A stretch of 64,000 bases of DNA. It comes from Siphonodentalium dalli (taxonomy: Eukaryota > Mollusca > Scaphopoda > Gadilida > Siphonodentaliidae). Every line of letters starts with the position of its first letter. Position 1 is the stretch's first letter. The position numbers and the translations under genes are program-made. Positions 46,601 through 62,200 of this stretch are shown here, in pieces. Location of the stretch: positions 4,016,976-4,080,975 of the forward strand of contig CP136069.1 of the NCBI GenBank assembly GCA_032622095.1, given 5' to 3'. The notes beneath the pieces are model-generated. The model was given only the letters and a program-made list of their open reading frames with translations, ran no database searches and was not told where the DNA came from.

Positions 46601-49600
46601 TTAAAAAATGTAAAAAAAAATTTATAAAATTGTTAAAGAATGTAAGAAAAAATGGTAAAAAAAGATTTTTTTTAGGCCAATGCATTCTCTTATATATGCG
46701 AGGCGACCTATGGTCGACTCGCATATATAAGAGAATGCATTGGCACAGGGCATAACTGTAACCATCACAATGTGGTCAATGAGCCGGTTCCAATGATATC
46801 CATATTTGTATGGTTTTATTGAGACAGACCCAAGATATTTTAGGCTGTTGCAGCTTTATTTGGCCGTTTTTGGCCGGTTTGTTGGGTAAAGGGTTAAGGG
46901 CCTGTCATTTTGACAGTGAGTACAATATTTTTTATTTTGAGCCTTGCAACTGATGGCTGTGAAAATTAGATGAACCACTTTATCATCTTTAGTATACATG
47001 TACATTGTATATTCTCACTGATCAGTCCATCTTATTATATTCATTGAAGTATAATAAGACTACAAGACCCACAGTGTACAGTAATGACCAAAGTATCACA
47101 GCAGAATTATTGGAAATTTTTCAGGATTTAGTTGGAAATGTGGCTTGCTGCCATTCATCGGAAAGCTCTCACTGAGAGCTTTCTGATCAATGGCAACAGG
47201 CCATATTTCTGACTAAATCATGAAAAATTTCCCATAATTATGCTGTGGTTTAGCGGTGATTATTCAGGACATTACTGCAGCCTTCATAATTGGCTACGGC
47301 AATCAGCATTGCCGAAGCTATTTGCTGAAGCAAACTGGGCCATGGCATACTGTTGCCGTAGCGGATTGCCGAAGCCAAACAATCTGAATTAAGAGGGCTG
47401 TTACTGTAACTAAAATGAAAATGCATGTCCATGTATTAGAAGTAGACTATAATAGTTAATATAGTCCCTAGATCTGCCCAGATTGGAAGTTTTAAGTGAA
47501 AAAGTTTGGATATCTGACTATTGATAACTCTGCATACCCTGCTTGACAAAACAAGTGTCCACCTAACCGCGGTGCAGTTAGCGTTGCCACCGTGGCTGAA
47601 ATGCAACTACACCGCGGCTCCACCGGCTAACTACAGTTGGGCCGCGGTGTACTTGCCGTTCGGCCATGGTGTAATTGCCGCGGTGTACGTTCATTAAACT
47701 GAAAAAAGACGATACAAACCAGAAATCTAACCACGGTGTACATGCCGTTCGGCTGCGGTGTAGTTGCCTTTCGGCCGCAGTGTACTTGCTGTTGGGCCAC
47801 AGTGTACTTGCCGTTCGGCCGCGGTGCTCAACTGCAGTTACAAACTCTGACACCGCGGCCGAACGGCAAATACACCGCGGTGCCAATGGACACTTGTTTT
47901 GTCCAGCGGGGTACATGAATTGTTTTTGCATCGCAAAACGAGGTTGCACCTCCAGTCAACCAGTCAAGTGGTACATGTATCACTGGGAATGCTTTCTGGT
48001 TGCCCAAAGCTCACTGAGAGCTTTCCGAAGAATGGCAACAAGTCATATTTCCGACTAAATCCTGAAAAGTTACCCATAATTCTATTGTGGTTAAGGAGTC
48101 GATTATTTAGGGCTGTAGATCACCTGTTTTGTGGTTCCTTTTTTAAACCATTTGAGGTCATCGTCGTGCTTTTTCAAACCAGCTTGGAATGGCTTCTTGT
48201 TTTTTCTCTTCTCCTCCTCCCTTTGCACATCTCGCTGCTGCTTCCATTTTGCAAGCTTCTCCATCCGATCTTTTACTTTATCAGCCATACGATCTGACAC
48301 AAAAAAGTTACGGTAAGTATATCATGCTAACAAAGAATTTAGTGTCATTTGCATTTACATGTACATGTAGCTATACCTGAGAACATACATGTACCGTACA
48401 TGAAGGAGAAGATCTTTTCGACCATCCTGGATTACTATTACTCATACATTCTGTACGCCTTGAATTGTGAAAATTATGACTAAGTGTCATGAAAAAACAG
48501 CATTATACATGTAACTACCCGGTATGGATAAATTTCCAACATCATGGCGCAAATAGAAATTTCAGTACATTTTGATTTGAAACAATAAAGTTTGTTTGAA
48601 TATAGCCAATTTAACACTGTAATGTGAAGAAAGAATTTACAATGCAGCCAAAGACCTGCACAATCACTGGTTGATCAAAAATATCGGCTAATAATTATAT
48701 GTAATTGATTGACACTGACAACTGTGGAAAGGTCTATTGTGGGAATTGCTTGCAATGATCATTTTTGCAAATCCCACCATCCCAGCTTGCATTTCCAATG
48801 AAACCTAATCAAATGACACAGGCAGCTGATACCGGTACATGTACAATGTATTTATGACCAGAGAACGCATGCATTGAACAAAATCCATATTTTATTGTAG
48901 ATTCCTACAACATTTCTTCAAAAGACGCTTGGACAAGAAACGAGCGGCAACATGGCAAATGGGTCCAGTATAAAGAGTTTCAGTTGACTACAGTGTATGC
49001 TTGTCTATAGTATAATAGAGGTACAGACATTTATTTTTTCATGGTTTTTGACACAAATTACCAACAACTGTGCAGTCTGCAGATGCATTGCAATAACATT
49101 CCGTAAGGCCAAAAAAAAATACTTGTGTTTAGGGTTTCCCTACCTACTCTAAAAAAAGGTGCCTGCCCAAAACTTTTTATTGGACTGTAGACACAGATAA
49201 ATTTTATTTTTCAGCGGGAACGGTATCGATAGGTATCTTAGTAACCCATTCTCAGACCTCTCCTATAATTTTTTTTAGAAGTTTTATGGTCTAGTACTCT
49301 GACTAATTCAAGATATTAACAATATTTAGTATTGAACCTTTCAATTGATCTGAATTGTGAAGCTTTCAAGATTGAATTGCCAATGACCCAATGGAATTCA
49401 GAATAAAAAAAAATCCCTACCTACCCTAATTATTTTAGACCATGTAACCCTAAACACAGGTATTAATTTTTTTTGGCCCAAGTAAACCCGGAAGTAATTT
49501 TTGTTGATCTTGTTGGTTTTGTCAAAGTAATCGGACAATTTTCAAAAGGTGATAGTCAGATCACAGGCCTTCCAAACAGTGAGTGATAAATATTAATTAA

Positions 49601-52600
49601 AATAATTTTTTTATTAATATTTACCTTTTAGATGACATACCGGTAGGTACGGTATGAATCAAGCAGCCATATTCCTCTCCCTGCTACTGCATACTAGTCA
49701 TTTTACAGTGTATAACTAATACTATAAGTCCTGTGTCCATTTCAACTCTTAACAGGAAATAGCTAACTGACCACAGGAAGTGATCACTGACCACTGGGCA
49801 TGACAATTGTCAACAATTTTAAATTCTTTACTGGCCAGTACATTATGTCCACTCACCACTTCCTGTCAACACTCAACAATGGGAAGTGTTCAAATGGACA
49901 CCGGACTTATACACTGTAAAATGACTAGTATGCAGTAGCAGGGAAAGGAATATGGCTGCTTGATTCATACATGTGTCTTCTTATAGGTAAATATTAATAA
50001 AAAAAATTATTTTAATTATTTATCACTCACTGTTTGAAAGGCCTGTGAGTCAGATGTACATGTACATCTACTAGTAGACTCATAGTCAATACTAATAGGT
50101 TGAATAGATTATACATTCCGTACTGGTATACAGTACTAGTAGCTATATTTGGGAATTTCCAGACTTGTTGAAGTTGTTCTGTGTTTGATATGTATGCCCG
50201 GCCATTTGGTTAAGCTTTCATAACTTGTGATTCTATATTAGGATACCGATTTATAAATTTGATTAAAACCTTATTTTTGGGACTTTATGTCCAGTAACTG
50301 CGGTTCAAGATCAACATAACTGAGTGATTACAACAAACAGGTCGGGCATACATCAAAAACGGTCTAAGCACTGTAGCTCGTTTTGTCTACTGTAGCCCGA
50401 TTGAGCTACGTTTTTAATGTGATTTACACACCTCCAATCCTCCATCGATTACAGCCATAACACGAAAAAAGCGCATTCCGAATTTTCTTTCATTTATAGT
50501 TGTGTACCACTATCACGCATACAAAGAAGCAAAAAACTCAACGACTCACCACGGCTTTAATAACTTTTGAGCGATTCAAAATCAATTGGTTTTGGTTAAT
50601 TCACCATTAAAAACGGTACAAAATTAACATCAAAATCTGTTGATCGAAATGAAAATCTTCATCAAATCTGAGGAACTTCCGTTCGCAATTGTGTTCGCAA
50701 ACACCGTTTGTTGCTATAATCCAGAGTTTCCGCTATAGTGGCAGGGGATCCCTTTTTGGGCCCAATTCCCCCAGCCAATTTCCCCCCTTCTGTCATACCA
50801 CAGGACATATTTCCAGATGTATACAGGACTACAGTCTACAGGTATAAAGATGTTTACTTCTCAATTTTGTTGGGACAGTACTACCGGTAAGAAATTTAAA
50901 TACAATGTAGTTGACAACTTTATTTGATTTCTAGCGAGAATCCACACTCGGACCGATCTAACACGAACTGAGGAAGTGATCAAACCCGACATCGCTAGAA
51001 CACATGCTTTGGAGTCCGCTGGTTACGTTGCTGTGGTTACATGTAGGTTATGAAAAATGACCGCCGATAATTTTAATCATGTTATATTCCGGTACGTTAT
51101 GCATCCGAACTTTCTGCTGAGTCTTGAACAGTGGTCGTTTAACTTCAACGGGCGTGTTTCCGTATATAGCAATTATTTTTTATCTAATATTTTTTCTATG
51201 TTTTAAAGTTATTGCGGTTGATAGCATAGTAACTTACTGTAGGTAGAAAATGGATGCAAAACGATCAGCAAATCAACTCTCTGTTTCTTCTATTGGCCGA
51301 TACAACAAAAGTAGGTCCACTAGTGTTTCCACGACACTGAAAACATTGACTGCATTTTCCCCTCGGCGGATACAGGACACGTTCCCCAAAACCTAGCAGA
51401 AAGCCTGTATAATCTGATTGGTTGCATTTTGCCGGGGATTAATGGTACGCTGTTAATGGGATTTCAATGTAAAATCTATCTGTTGGAATGTACGGAACGA
51501 CAAATGGACAACCATATTTGTAATACTGTTATGCGAGGTGCTTCCATATTTCAAAGTAGGGTTGTGAATCGTGTTTCCGTACTTGTCTTCTCTGAATGGC
51601 GTTCGCAAAACATTTAACAAATAGTCGTCTCCGAGTAAAGCTGTTCGCTTTATCCAACCAGGTAAGCCACATAAACTGGATGTTCTTCAAACTTCTTGGC
51701 CTTCTAAAAGAAATAACCTGCAAAAACAAATGGATCTTTCCCTACTTTCTATGGCAAAATCTTATATTTTCAGGAAAGTCACTACCAAATGCTAACAGGT
51801 CTTAATTAAAACATCGTTAATTGCGCTTAAGCCGTGGTGAGTCGTTGAGTTTTTTGCTCCTTTGTAGACGTGATAGTGGTACACAACTAATGAAAGAAAA
51901 TTCAAAATGCGCTATTTTCGTGGTATGGCGGTAATCGATGTGTGTATTTGAAATCACATTAAAAACATAGCTCAATCGGGCTACAGTAGACAAAACGAGC
52001 TATGTAGACCATTTTTTATGTGTGCCCGACCTGACAAATGACTGAAATGTCAAAGTTTCAAATCATCGAGTCGATGATCGACAACAAAATAAAAATCCAA
52101 CAGGCAACACCTACAAACTGTAACACTAACAGTAACAAACTTACAAGTTACATTTACAAAGGCTACTCTCGTGTCTGGAATAAACGTGCATGCACGTTTA
52201 TTAAATTTCGGGAGATTTTCCACCCTGCACGAAGCTTATTCCAGTCTGCACGTTTATTTAATTTTGTGTATTGTGTCTATTGTGATTTTGGAAGACAGGT
52301 CTTGACAGGCGATTTTGTTTTCCCCCACAACAAATCTTGATCGAGTGTTGTTTATAAAATCTCTGCATGGTACTAGGAAGTGTCAACAGAATAGTATCAA
52401 ATATTGTTGACAGGGAGCCGATTGAATGAGTCGAAGTTCTGCGGGACTCCCGAAACACCGGTGCCGGTGGGAACATGGATTTAAAACATGCAGAGCGCGA
52501 TTGATGCTCTGGATTACAAATACATTTGCAGTATTTTTGAAGATAAATCACGCAGCAATTCAGAGCTTGCTATGAATTACCACGGGGATTAAATTCCGAT

Positions 52601-54293
52601 CCTAATCGGTATGTTTAATCTGCAGCCATGCCCATGTGCCGTTTGAAGAACCAAAACAAATCAATATGCAGGAACCGCGATTCCGCTATAAATTAACCAA
52701 TGGAAGTATGCATTTGTACCGCGCGCACATACGTCATACAGAAAAATCGATAACCACGTGCCGGAATCCCGTGAGCCACGTGACACTACGTCATTATGTA
52801 GATACGACCTTAGCAATGCAATCCAGGGGGGTAATCCAAATTGTGCTATTAAATCTGCTAATACCGACCGGCTATCGGTGTATTGCTAATGAACATATGA
52901 TTGTTGTTCGCAGTACCGGGATTTTGTATCGCATATTGCTATGTGAAACCGGCCAATTTGCTAATTAAATTATATTAACACAATTTAGAAACACAATTTT
53001 GATATCCTGTATTTCCATAAAAATTTCCACCCTGCACTTATATTCCAGTCTGCACTTATATTAATTCTGGTCGGTTTTTCCACCGTCACCGTGCACTTAT
53101 ATTCCAGACTGCACTTTTATTCCAGACACGAGAGTACAGTCGTTCAGGTAGTAACGGGTCACAGGCAGTAACGGGTCAGTTGCTGTTTATCGTCGTGGCA
53201 AAAGTCACAGATGCACTTGATCTCCCAAAATCCTGTTGATTCTTGAGAATGAATATGTGTTGGAGATCATGTGCAATTTGTGGCGAGTTCTGACGGTAAT
53301 TTCCGATTTAATTCAATTTTTCTGACGGACAGTGGAAACGCATCGGAGGAAAGTAGGTCAACAAAATATGTCAAGTTGCAGATCGGCTGCTGCCAATAAA
53401 AAACAGAATAAAGTACACCCAAACTAAGCACTGTAAAATATTAACAAATTATTTATTTTTCAAATCCCAGACCCCCACAAAAGTTAAATTTGTCTTATTG
53501 TGTAAACATTTAATTTGTTTCGACCTACTTCCGTTGTCAATAGCGGGTCACATGCTTTTGTTGACAGTCGATCACACGCGTGCTATCACGGAATGGATAA
53601 AAACATGTCAATTGAATTCTAATGATTAGCATACGTTGGAAATAATAAAACATAGTAACATTTCATAATTTTTCATGCCTTCATTGGCAAGTTAAGACAT
53701 AATATATATAGGTTGAAATTGTTCTCATAGTTTAATTTTCCAACCAGAATTGAATGAAGAGTGAATGTTTTTTTTAGACCAACAGTCAAATATTTTCCAA
53801 TGGTCGGTAAAATAATTAGATTGGAATGGCTATCATTTGGAACATTTCTAACTTACCCAGGGGCGCCGGAAGCATCCAAGGGCAGGGGGGGGGGCAGAGC
53901 CTACAAAAAGGGCACTTTTCAGCAAAAAAGGGCATTTTCTTCGCAAACTCGGGAAAATAGCCATAAATTCATTGTGACAAAAATCCCTATTTTAATGGTA
54001 TTTGTCGGTTTTTATGGCCGTTTTGTGATAAAATTGACAAAAAATTAATGTTCCTTGTGAAATTGGTGGTATTTGGACCAAAAAAGTCACATTTTGCTAT
54101 AAAAACATGAGATTAAACACACAAAAAGCATTTTCTGTCTCCAGAAAAAGGGCAAGTCCTGCCCCTGTTCGCCCCCTATTCAAGGGCAGGGGGGTCAGCT
54201 GCCCCCTCTGCCCCCCCCCCTCTTCCGGCGCCCCTGAACTTACCAGGGTGCCAGGTTGAAAAATTATAGCAGTTGGAATTCTTGAGGGACCTG

Positions 54294-54331
<38 letters not shown>

Positions 54332-56773
54332 ATCGAAGCCAAATTATTAACCCACCCGCTAGGGGTGTGGGAGGGACAGGGACGTGGCTAGATCATGCCA
54401 TGAACCTCTACTAATGCTAACGCCCGTTTTGAACTGATGGAGTATGACCTCTACGGGCGTTAGCATTAGTAGAGGTTCATGGCATGATCTAGGACGTGGC
54501 CAGAGGGTCTCCGTTGGAATTTCCAATTCAGGAAGTTGGGTCTTGCCCAAGGGATGACCAGTGCACATATAAATATGCTAAGGTGCATCCACCAAATGAA
54601 GTGCCCAAGCCATATAATCCTCCCCGAGAAAACCACAAAATAATAAGAATATATAAACACCAAATGATAATTTTGCGATTTCAATTGTTCCGTTATAAAT
54701 TGATCTATTAGTACATTGCATTCTGTGTACAAACGGATAGTGTGCCATGTAACTGCTGTGATAATAACCTGACAGGGTCCACGGATGAATCCAGCAGACA
54801 CTTCATGCAGTGCTACATGTAGCTGGCAGCCAGTGGCAGGTCAATTATATTGGGAGGGGGCTGCACAAATTTAAAATTAACACACAACTGAGGGTGGGTT
54901 GGGTGCTTGGTGAAAATGGGTATCATGTCAGTGGCGACACACACCCAACACTCACTGTCGTTCGCGACGTCCTTGTTGTAACATTTACCTTTGTTTTTCT
55001 GGATCGGAGCAAAAGGAAAGTAATTGCAAGTCCCAGTTTTGTCGTTGCTTCTTTCTTGATGTATATGTTGAATACAAATGTAATCTAAATTGAATCATGA
55101 TCCACAAATAAAGCGATAAGTGGACTAGCTCACAAACCAATGATATTAATTGGATACATGTATATGTCAATCAGATTTGGCACTGGTAAGTGCTGCACAT
55201 GCATTGCAATGAAATGAGTACACCACATTTGGTATTCATGGTCATATAAACATGTACCGGGTAGGCCAAATGAATATGTTGTCAGTTTTGTGTGTGTGTT
55301 TGTGTCATTAATTAATTAATTTAGAAACTACAAAACATATAATTATGTACTGTCCGAAAATAAATATGGAGCTTTGATAAAATCATTGACAATTAAATGT
55401 GAGTAAAAAATGTGAGTTAAAGATATATATGTAATTAAATAAGTTATAGGCAATAACAACAAATTTGCCACTCGAGGTGACTCAAGACAGTACAATCCGC
55501 AATGAATTATAACTGATCCACTTGGGATTTGGGATGCAAGCGCCGAAGATGCTCGAAATGATCAAATGATCTTGTCCGCCACCTTCTGTTCTGGTAAATT
55601 TCCATTTTCCAGTGTTTTATATCAGTTTGTTGCCTTTACCCCTGTTTATCCCATAGAAAGAGTGGAGCTGTCCTATCCTGACTGCCAACCATCCACACCA
55701 ACTGCTGCCACCTCTGCTCTGATTATATACCGGTACTAGTATATGTTTGTATTTGTATTTGAACACAAAATATTCAATCACACACTGTAACACTACTACA
55801 TATGATTTGTGAGTGAATGCTATTAACTGTACAGATCGAGGGCCATATTATGTTGGGAACAAATGTAATTGGAGTTTGTATCTCCACTATAAAAAAATAA
55901 TAAAAACATATTTCTCAACTACTAATTTTTCTACAAATTAGTTCTTGATTGTGATTCTAAAAGCGCTAATTATCATCATCAAAAACAAAGAATTAATTTC
56001 CCCGATGATGATCATGACGTACACGTGTATCGTCTAAGCTGTGCCTTGGTAATTGTTTTGAACATTGTTTTGTTTACATTCCGATGATGCTGAAATGGAG
56101 TTTAATCAGTTTATAGTAAACAAGTTTGTGTTAGATAAAAAACTTTTAATTGGAATAATTACATCTTGCACATGTTATTTGTGGTTTAATAACACACGAA
56201 CAGCCATCAATTGTGATATATACAGTTCAAACGAAAGGTGACCCTTTACTGCCTGAATTGACCCCTTATTGCCTGGATTTCGTGCTATCTTTGATCGCGT
56301 ATTTTAAACAGAAAGAGCAATATTTGTGAACATCACATAAGATGTATGATAGAGCTAGGATTTATGAACAAAATGACATATAAATTTTTATCCATTGTAC
56401 TTGCATACAGACAGGTGCAGCACAAACATAAAAAGTGACCCTTTACTGCCTGAATGACTGTACATGTAATAATACTAATAATATTAATAATCTATTCCGC
56501 AGTTGCTCAAAATCGATTCAATAATGCAACAGGTATATTACTAAGATTACCTGTTATGTGCGGTGTATCAGAATCGCAGTGTTTACTGTGTTGAACATTG
56601 CTGTCATGTTCTTGGAGAGGGGATAATTTGTCGAGGTTTCTCTTTTGATTTACAAAATCTGTCCGATTGGATTTCCAATCCGATGACTTTCTCCTAACTC
56701 GATCGCTAGAATCTTTGGGACGAACTGTTTTGATCTTGTGGAAGTCAGAATACTTCGAATCCACGGAAGACAT
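4662..56773 (-). CDS. DLGAP5: HURP/DLGAP5-like spindle protein gene, 11 exons, C-terminus not reached
   Basis: Spliced gene read on the minus strand: join of 56551-56773, 48124-48293, 44859-44970, 42263-42384, 40053-40188, 38370-38577, 32717-32772, 24021-24757, 21625-21917, 9117-9184 and 4662-4787, giving 750 codons plus one base. Every junction is GT..AG and all ten phases agree, which is hard to get by chance. The predicted protein is basic, rich in Ser, Lys and Pro, and looks largely disordered. Exon 2 resembles the Lys/Arg-rich microtubule-binding segment of vertebrate HURP (DLGAP5). Exon 6 has SFAPADFTF then PLSPSSAEHFL, matching a conserved HURP block. Exon 3 carries an RVTRSA motif of a kind repeated in HURP. 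HURP is known to bind spindle microtubules near chromosomes and to be cell-cycle regulated. The family's GKAP domain is not found here. The exons are certain as a set; the family name is an inference from two or three short blocks. Confidence 0.8.
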
Positions 56774-58817
56774 TACTAAATCGACAGTGCGGACGGCGAA
56801 GTATCAAATATGTCCACCCTCTTCGAAAAATTCTCGCGGTCTGTTTTTCAAAATGAGCTTCCGGTTTGATGGGCTGGCGATATGATTGGCCAACAGTCTG
56901 GTCTCGGAGATCAGCACTTAATCACGATCGTTGAGAGAAGACACAGTCGACAAATTTAATTACATGATCATCAGCAACTCAATCAGAGCGCACCGGTCTC
57001 TTTATCTTAGATAATCAATAACATTGATATACATGTACATATATTAGACCTGTATGCTTATAAATTTTTGGAAAATTTGCTTATTTATTAAAAAACTGGG
57101 ATTGTCTGATCATTGTCAGGCAGCTAGTTTACACTGCAGCCGGATGCCGGATGCCAGGGGAGGGGGGTCGTCACCCTCATTTTACACTGCAGCCCGCCCA
57201 GAATTGCTGGATCCTTTACTCAGATAAGGAAAAGATAGTACCGGTACATATATGCTGTTATATATATGTTGCTGGAAGTATGTAATACAGTTTAAATATT
57301 ATCTAATAATGGTAGGCCTATGTAATATCATTTCAGTAAAATTCATTTTATCACATTAAATCAGGGGGGGGGGGGGGTCTGCAATTTTTTTCCGAACACT
57401 AGGCGGGGGTGGGTGGATCGTTCAGCAGCCCGACTTAAACAATTTTTTTTCCTGGCCCTGTAATTTTTTTTTCCTAGAGTCATTGTTCTTCAAAATAATG
57501 GGACAAAAGGTTTTAAGATTGCTTCTATTATGTACTAGGTATGCACACCACTTTATAGGCTATCCTCTCGAACAATTGATCCATTTATTCTGAATCACGG
57601 GATGCATGCCTAAATTAAAATTACCTAAGGGGCGGAATCACACATCGCGTCATTCACAGTTTATGTTTGCCTTTAACAATGACTACCGGGCATAAAATGA
57701 TAGTAATCCTTTTTCCATAGCATAACTGATTTGGTATACTATGGCCTTGTATGTCTTCTCTGTGTAAAGTTAAACGCCAGTTATAATATGTCTCTTAATC
57801 CACGCATAGGCCTACAAATGCATGATCTAGGCCTATACAAATGTCAGATGGGTCGATGTTATGAACTTAATTATATCATATGTATTTATAGTTATATATG
57901 TTTCATATTACATGCCTATTTGCAATGCGGCGTTGATCTATATAAGAGGCCATACCTTCAGGTGAGAAAACAAGCTAATTATAACAGCGCGCTCTATATA
58001 TAGTGGCCGGCTATAGTATAGAGAGGTAATAAAATGCACTAATTACGCCGTCGGGTGTATACTAATGTACACATTCTAGATACCTATGGTTCGCTGGGCG
58101 TTTTATTAATAGATTATGGGTTTTTTTTGGGGACGCATTAAAAGTTGTAGTGCTACCCGAGTCCGGTTGTTTTGGGACGCATTAAAAGTTATATAGTGCG
58201 ACCCCGAATCGGTAAAAGTTGGAATTTCAATTTCGTTATTGTCGTTGATTTTGGTTTGTGATAAGCTATGTCAATTACAAACAGAAGAAATGAAAAAGAT
58301 AATTTGTAAAATGCGTATATATATGTCAATTGATACGTATTTTAAAGAGTGTAGGCCTATAGTCGGAGACAGCCGAGTCAGCCACGGGTTCGTTAATTAT
58401 AGGTGCTGAACGGTGTGACAATTTTCAGTATATATGTCCCTATATATAATAAGTCTATGTATATTCATCTTGTTCTCCCTGATGAAGTTCTTTCTAATAG
58501 CTCACAAGCATTGATATTGTAATGACCATTCAACAGTACTCGATTATATCCTCTAAATCTTCGATATTTTAAAGAGGTTAGTCGGATACAGCCGAGTCAG
58601 CCACCGGTTCGTTAATTAGGTGCTGATCGGTGTGACAATTTTCAGTAGGTCCCTATTTGCGGAGATCCATTTGCGGAAATACCCGAATTCGCGGAGTTCC
58701 CTAAAATGGTCGAAATAGGTTGATTTTAATGAGGGAACGTGTCAATTGATACGTATTTTAAACAATTAACGACACGATCATCATAATAATGGTTTGTTCT
58801 ATCAATTATATCACCAC

Positions 58818-58849
<32 letters not shown>

Positions 58850-58883
58850 CCACCACCACCATCATCATCATCACCATCATCAT

Positions 58884-58978
<95 letters not shown>

Positions 58979-59034
58979 CCATCATCACCACCATCATCAT
59001 CACCATCATCACCATCATCATCATCATCATCATC

Positions 59035-59068
<34 letters not shown>

Positions 59069-59088
59069 CCACCATCATCATCATCATC

Positions 59089-59122
<34 letters not shown>

Positions 59123-59163
59123 TCACCACCATCATCATCATCATCACCACCATCATCATCATC

Positions 59164-59197
<34 letters not shown>

Positions 59198-59231
59198 TCA
59201 TCACCACCATCATCATCATCATCACCACCAC

Positions 59232-59267
<36 letters not shown>

Positions 59268-62200
59268 AATACACGGAACAAGTCTTAATATAATTGCGAC
59301 TTTTCGTCCCAATACATTTTTTTGCAATGTTTGTTTACAAATATATGTATCGTCATTCGATATTTTCTTGTGAGTCACTTGAAAATATTACTTGTCGTCG
59401 AACTCATATTTTATATAATAGAATATGTATATTTTGAATTGATCGGGTGTTGGAGCCTTAACATTGAAGTCAACTGGCATAAAGTTCCAGTTATTTACCA
59501 CCCTCTGCGTGAAGAAATATTGTCCTATATGTCCTTGTTAACAGTGCGCATCTGTAGCTTTGTATTATGTCATCTTGTTCTTCTTGATAAATTTCTTTCT
59601 AATAGCTCACAGACATTGCTATTGTAATGACCATTCAACAGTATAGTTTATATATATTTACCTCGATTAGATCTCCTCTAAATCTTCGATATTTTAAAGA
59701 CATCATGCAGATTGAGTCTTACCATTCGGTCTCGCGGTATCATTCGGTCTCGCGGTATAGCATATAGTTTTGATTTGACGAACTAGTTTCGTTGCTTTTC
59801 TTTGTATTTTCTAACACAATGCTTTAATATGTGTGATATGGGCTCGATGCACAGCTACATTATTGGTGTAAACAATATTTATTCCCAATACAAAACAAGA
59901 TGAATATTTTACAAAAATGCTAATGGATGAGTATGGGTGATTGGAAAGGGATGAGACAACAAGCCTATTGTGGCTTTTTTTGTAAGTCCTCTCCCAGATC
60001 GCTTAAATTTTCCGAACTACATAAGGCCGTTCGGGCGTGTCAGACGGGAATTTTTCTGGTTTGTACTTTAAATAACTTATTGGTGATTTTGATATAGATC
60101 GCACTCAACAAAAGATAACAAGAGATAAGATAAGAACTGGAGTGGGGTGTGATTAGGGAATTAAAGGTAACCAATGGGACGAAAGGAGAGTAGTTAGGTT
60201 TAAGAAAGGTCAGAAAGATAGGATGGTCAATGGGGGCGGGGTAGTTTAACATTCGGCTGTAGAATTATATGTCAAGTGTGTATAACTTGGCGTACAGAGA
60301 CTATATACAAGATAAGATAAGATAAGTTTAATAGGCAAAACATCCTTATAAGGACAGTATGCAAACATATTAATATATAGTTGTACATTGAACAATACAA
60401 TAAATGATATAATAATAGATGGTAATATATAACCATTTAAGTACAGCTGAATGTGCATAGGGTCGTCTCGTCTTCATTTATTCATTGCTTATGAGGCGAA
60501 GCTCATCGCGTGCGGAAAATAATTTTCGGATTATATGACATATTGAAGTGCATGAATTTGAAATATTGTTGGATAGGATTTTGACAAGCTGTTCAGTTTG
60601 TGTCATGTTTTCAAAGTCTGGGAACTGTGTCTTCATAAGAGTTATTAGTTCGAGCCGCGGTGTGCGGTAAGCACTACATTCCAAAAGAAAGTGTTTTTCA
60701 TCTTCAATAGCATCATCGGAACAAAATATACATAGTCTTTGTTCCAATGCCGTCGGTGGTTGGGTGTGGCGTCCCTTTTCAATAGCCAGTTTATGATTAC
60801 TTATACGCAGTCTAGTAAAAACGATTCTATTTTCTATTGATGGTGTGTGAAGAAGATAAGGTTCTATTTCGTACTTAAGTTTGAAAAGTCGGTATGTTCG
60901 TAATTTATTACTTCCCGTTTTTGAGCATTCATCAGTGAGACTCTGTCTGAAATATATATAATAATCTTCAATAAGATTTCTTTTGAATTGACTCAGAACT
61001 GGACCCGGATTGTTTAGGTCTGCAATATTCCACCCCAGTGATTCTGCCGTTTTGAAGATTGATTTCTTAACCGATGCCACTTGTTGTTCCAACGCAGCAT
61101 TACGGAGCAGATTACAGTCCGACCGTGAAATTATCTTAATTACATAAGATGAAAGTCTGCATGCCACGTCAATAAATAATGGATGGCTCCCTAACTCGGC
61201 GCGAACCGCGTTGTTCGAAGAAAATCTGCCGACTCCGAGTAACCGCTTACAATATTTTATGTGTACCTTCTCACATGGAAGGCGGTCGTGATTTTTAGTG
61301 GTTATTTCCACACCCCATATTTCGCTACCATATAACAATATCGGCTTAATTAATCTATCGAAGAGTTTTACAGAAGTCACTAGTGGAATCGGTGCGTCGT
61401 TTGTACATGCGTTAAATAAAGAATGCATTGCTTTGAGTCCTTTAGCACTCAATTCTTCCATTGCATGTGAGAATCTACCCGTATTACTAAATTTAATTCC
61501 AAGATAATTGTATTCATTAACAATTTCCAACTTTTGATTTCCAATGTGAAAGTCTGGTAAAGTTTTTGTTTTCCTACTTCTAAACACCACACATTTAGTT
61601 TTATCAGTGTTCACGGTGAGTTTATTGTTCTCAGTGTATCTATTTAGTCTGTTTAGACAGCACTGTAGCCCACTTGGAGTATCAGAAAGTAAAACCAGGT
61701 CGTCAGCGAATAAAATGTGATTAAGTGTATCATTGCCTAAATGGACAGCCTCGCAAGGACTGTCAAACTCTTTTTTAATGTCGTCAATAAAGATTTTGAA
61801 CAGGTTTGGGGACAATATACATCCCTGCCTAACACCTATCGTGGATAAGCATGGAGGCCCCAACCCTTTGTTTGTTTTGGTGATATAGTAGCTATTGTCA
61901 TATAGTGACTGTATTAACCGTAGTATGAGTCCCTTAATGCCCGCGCATTTTAATTTTTTAAAAAGTAATTGTCTGTTTACTGTATCGAACGCTTTTCTGA
62001 AATCTATGAATGCAGCATATAGGGGCTTTCCCAATCGTTTGTATTTTTGAATGGCCGCGTGCAGAACAAATGCTCCATCAATGGTGCTCTTCCCTTTCGA
62101 AAAACCAAATTGGTTTTCGCTGATAATATTGTTTACATGTAAGAAATCGATTAACCGACGATTAATGAGTTAGCTGGGCAGTCAGGCTTTCCGAATTATG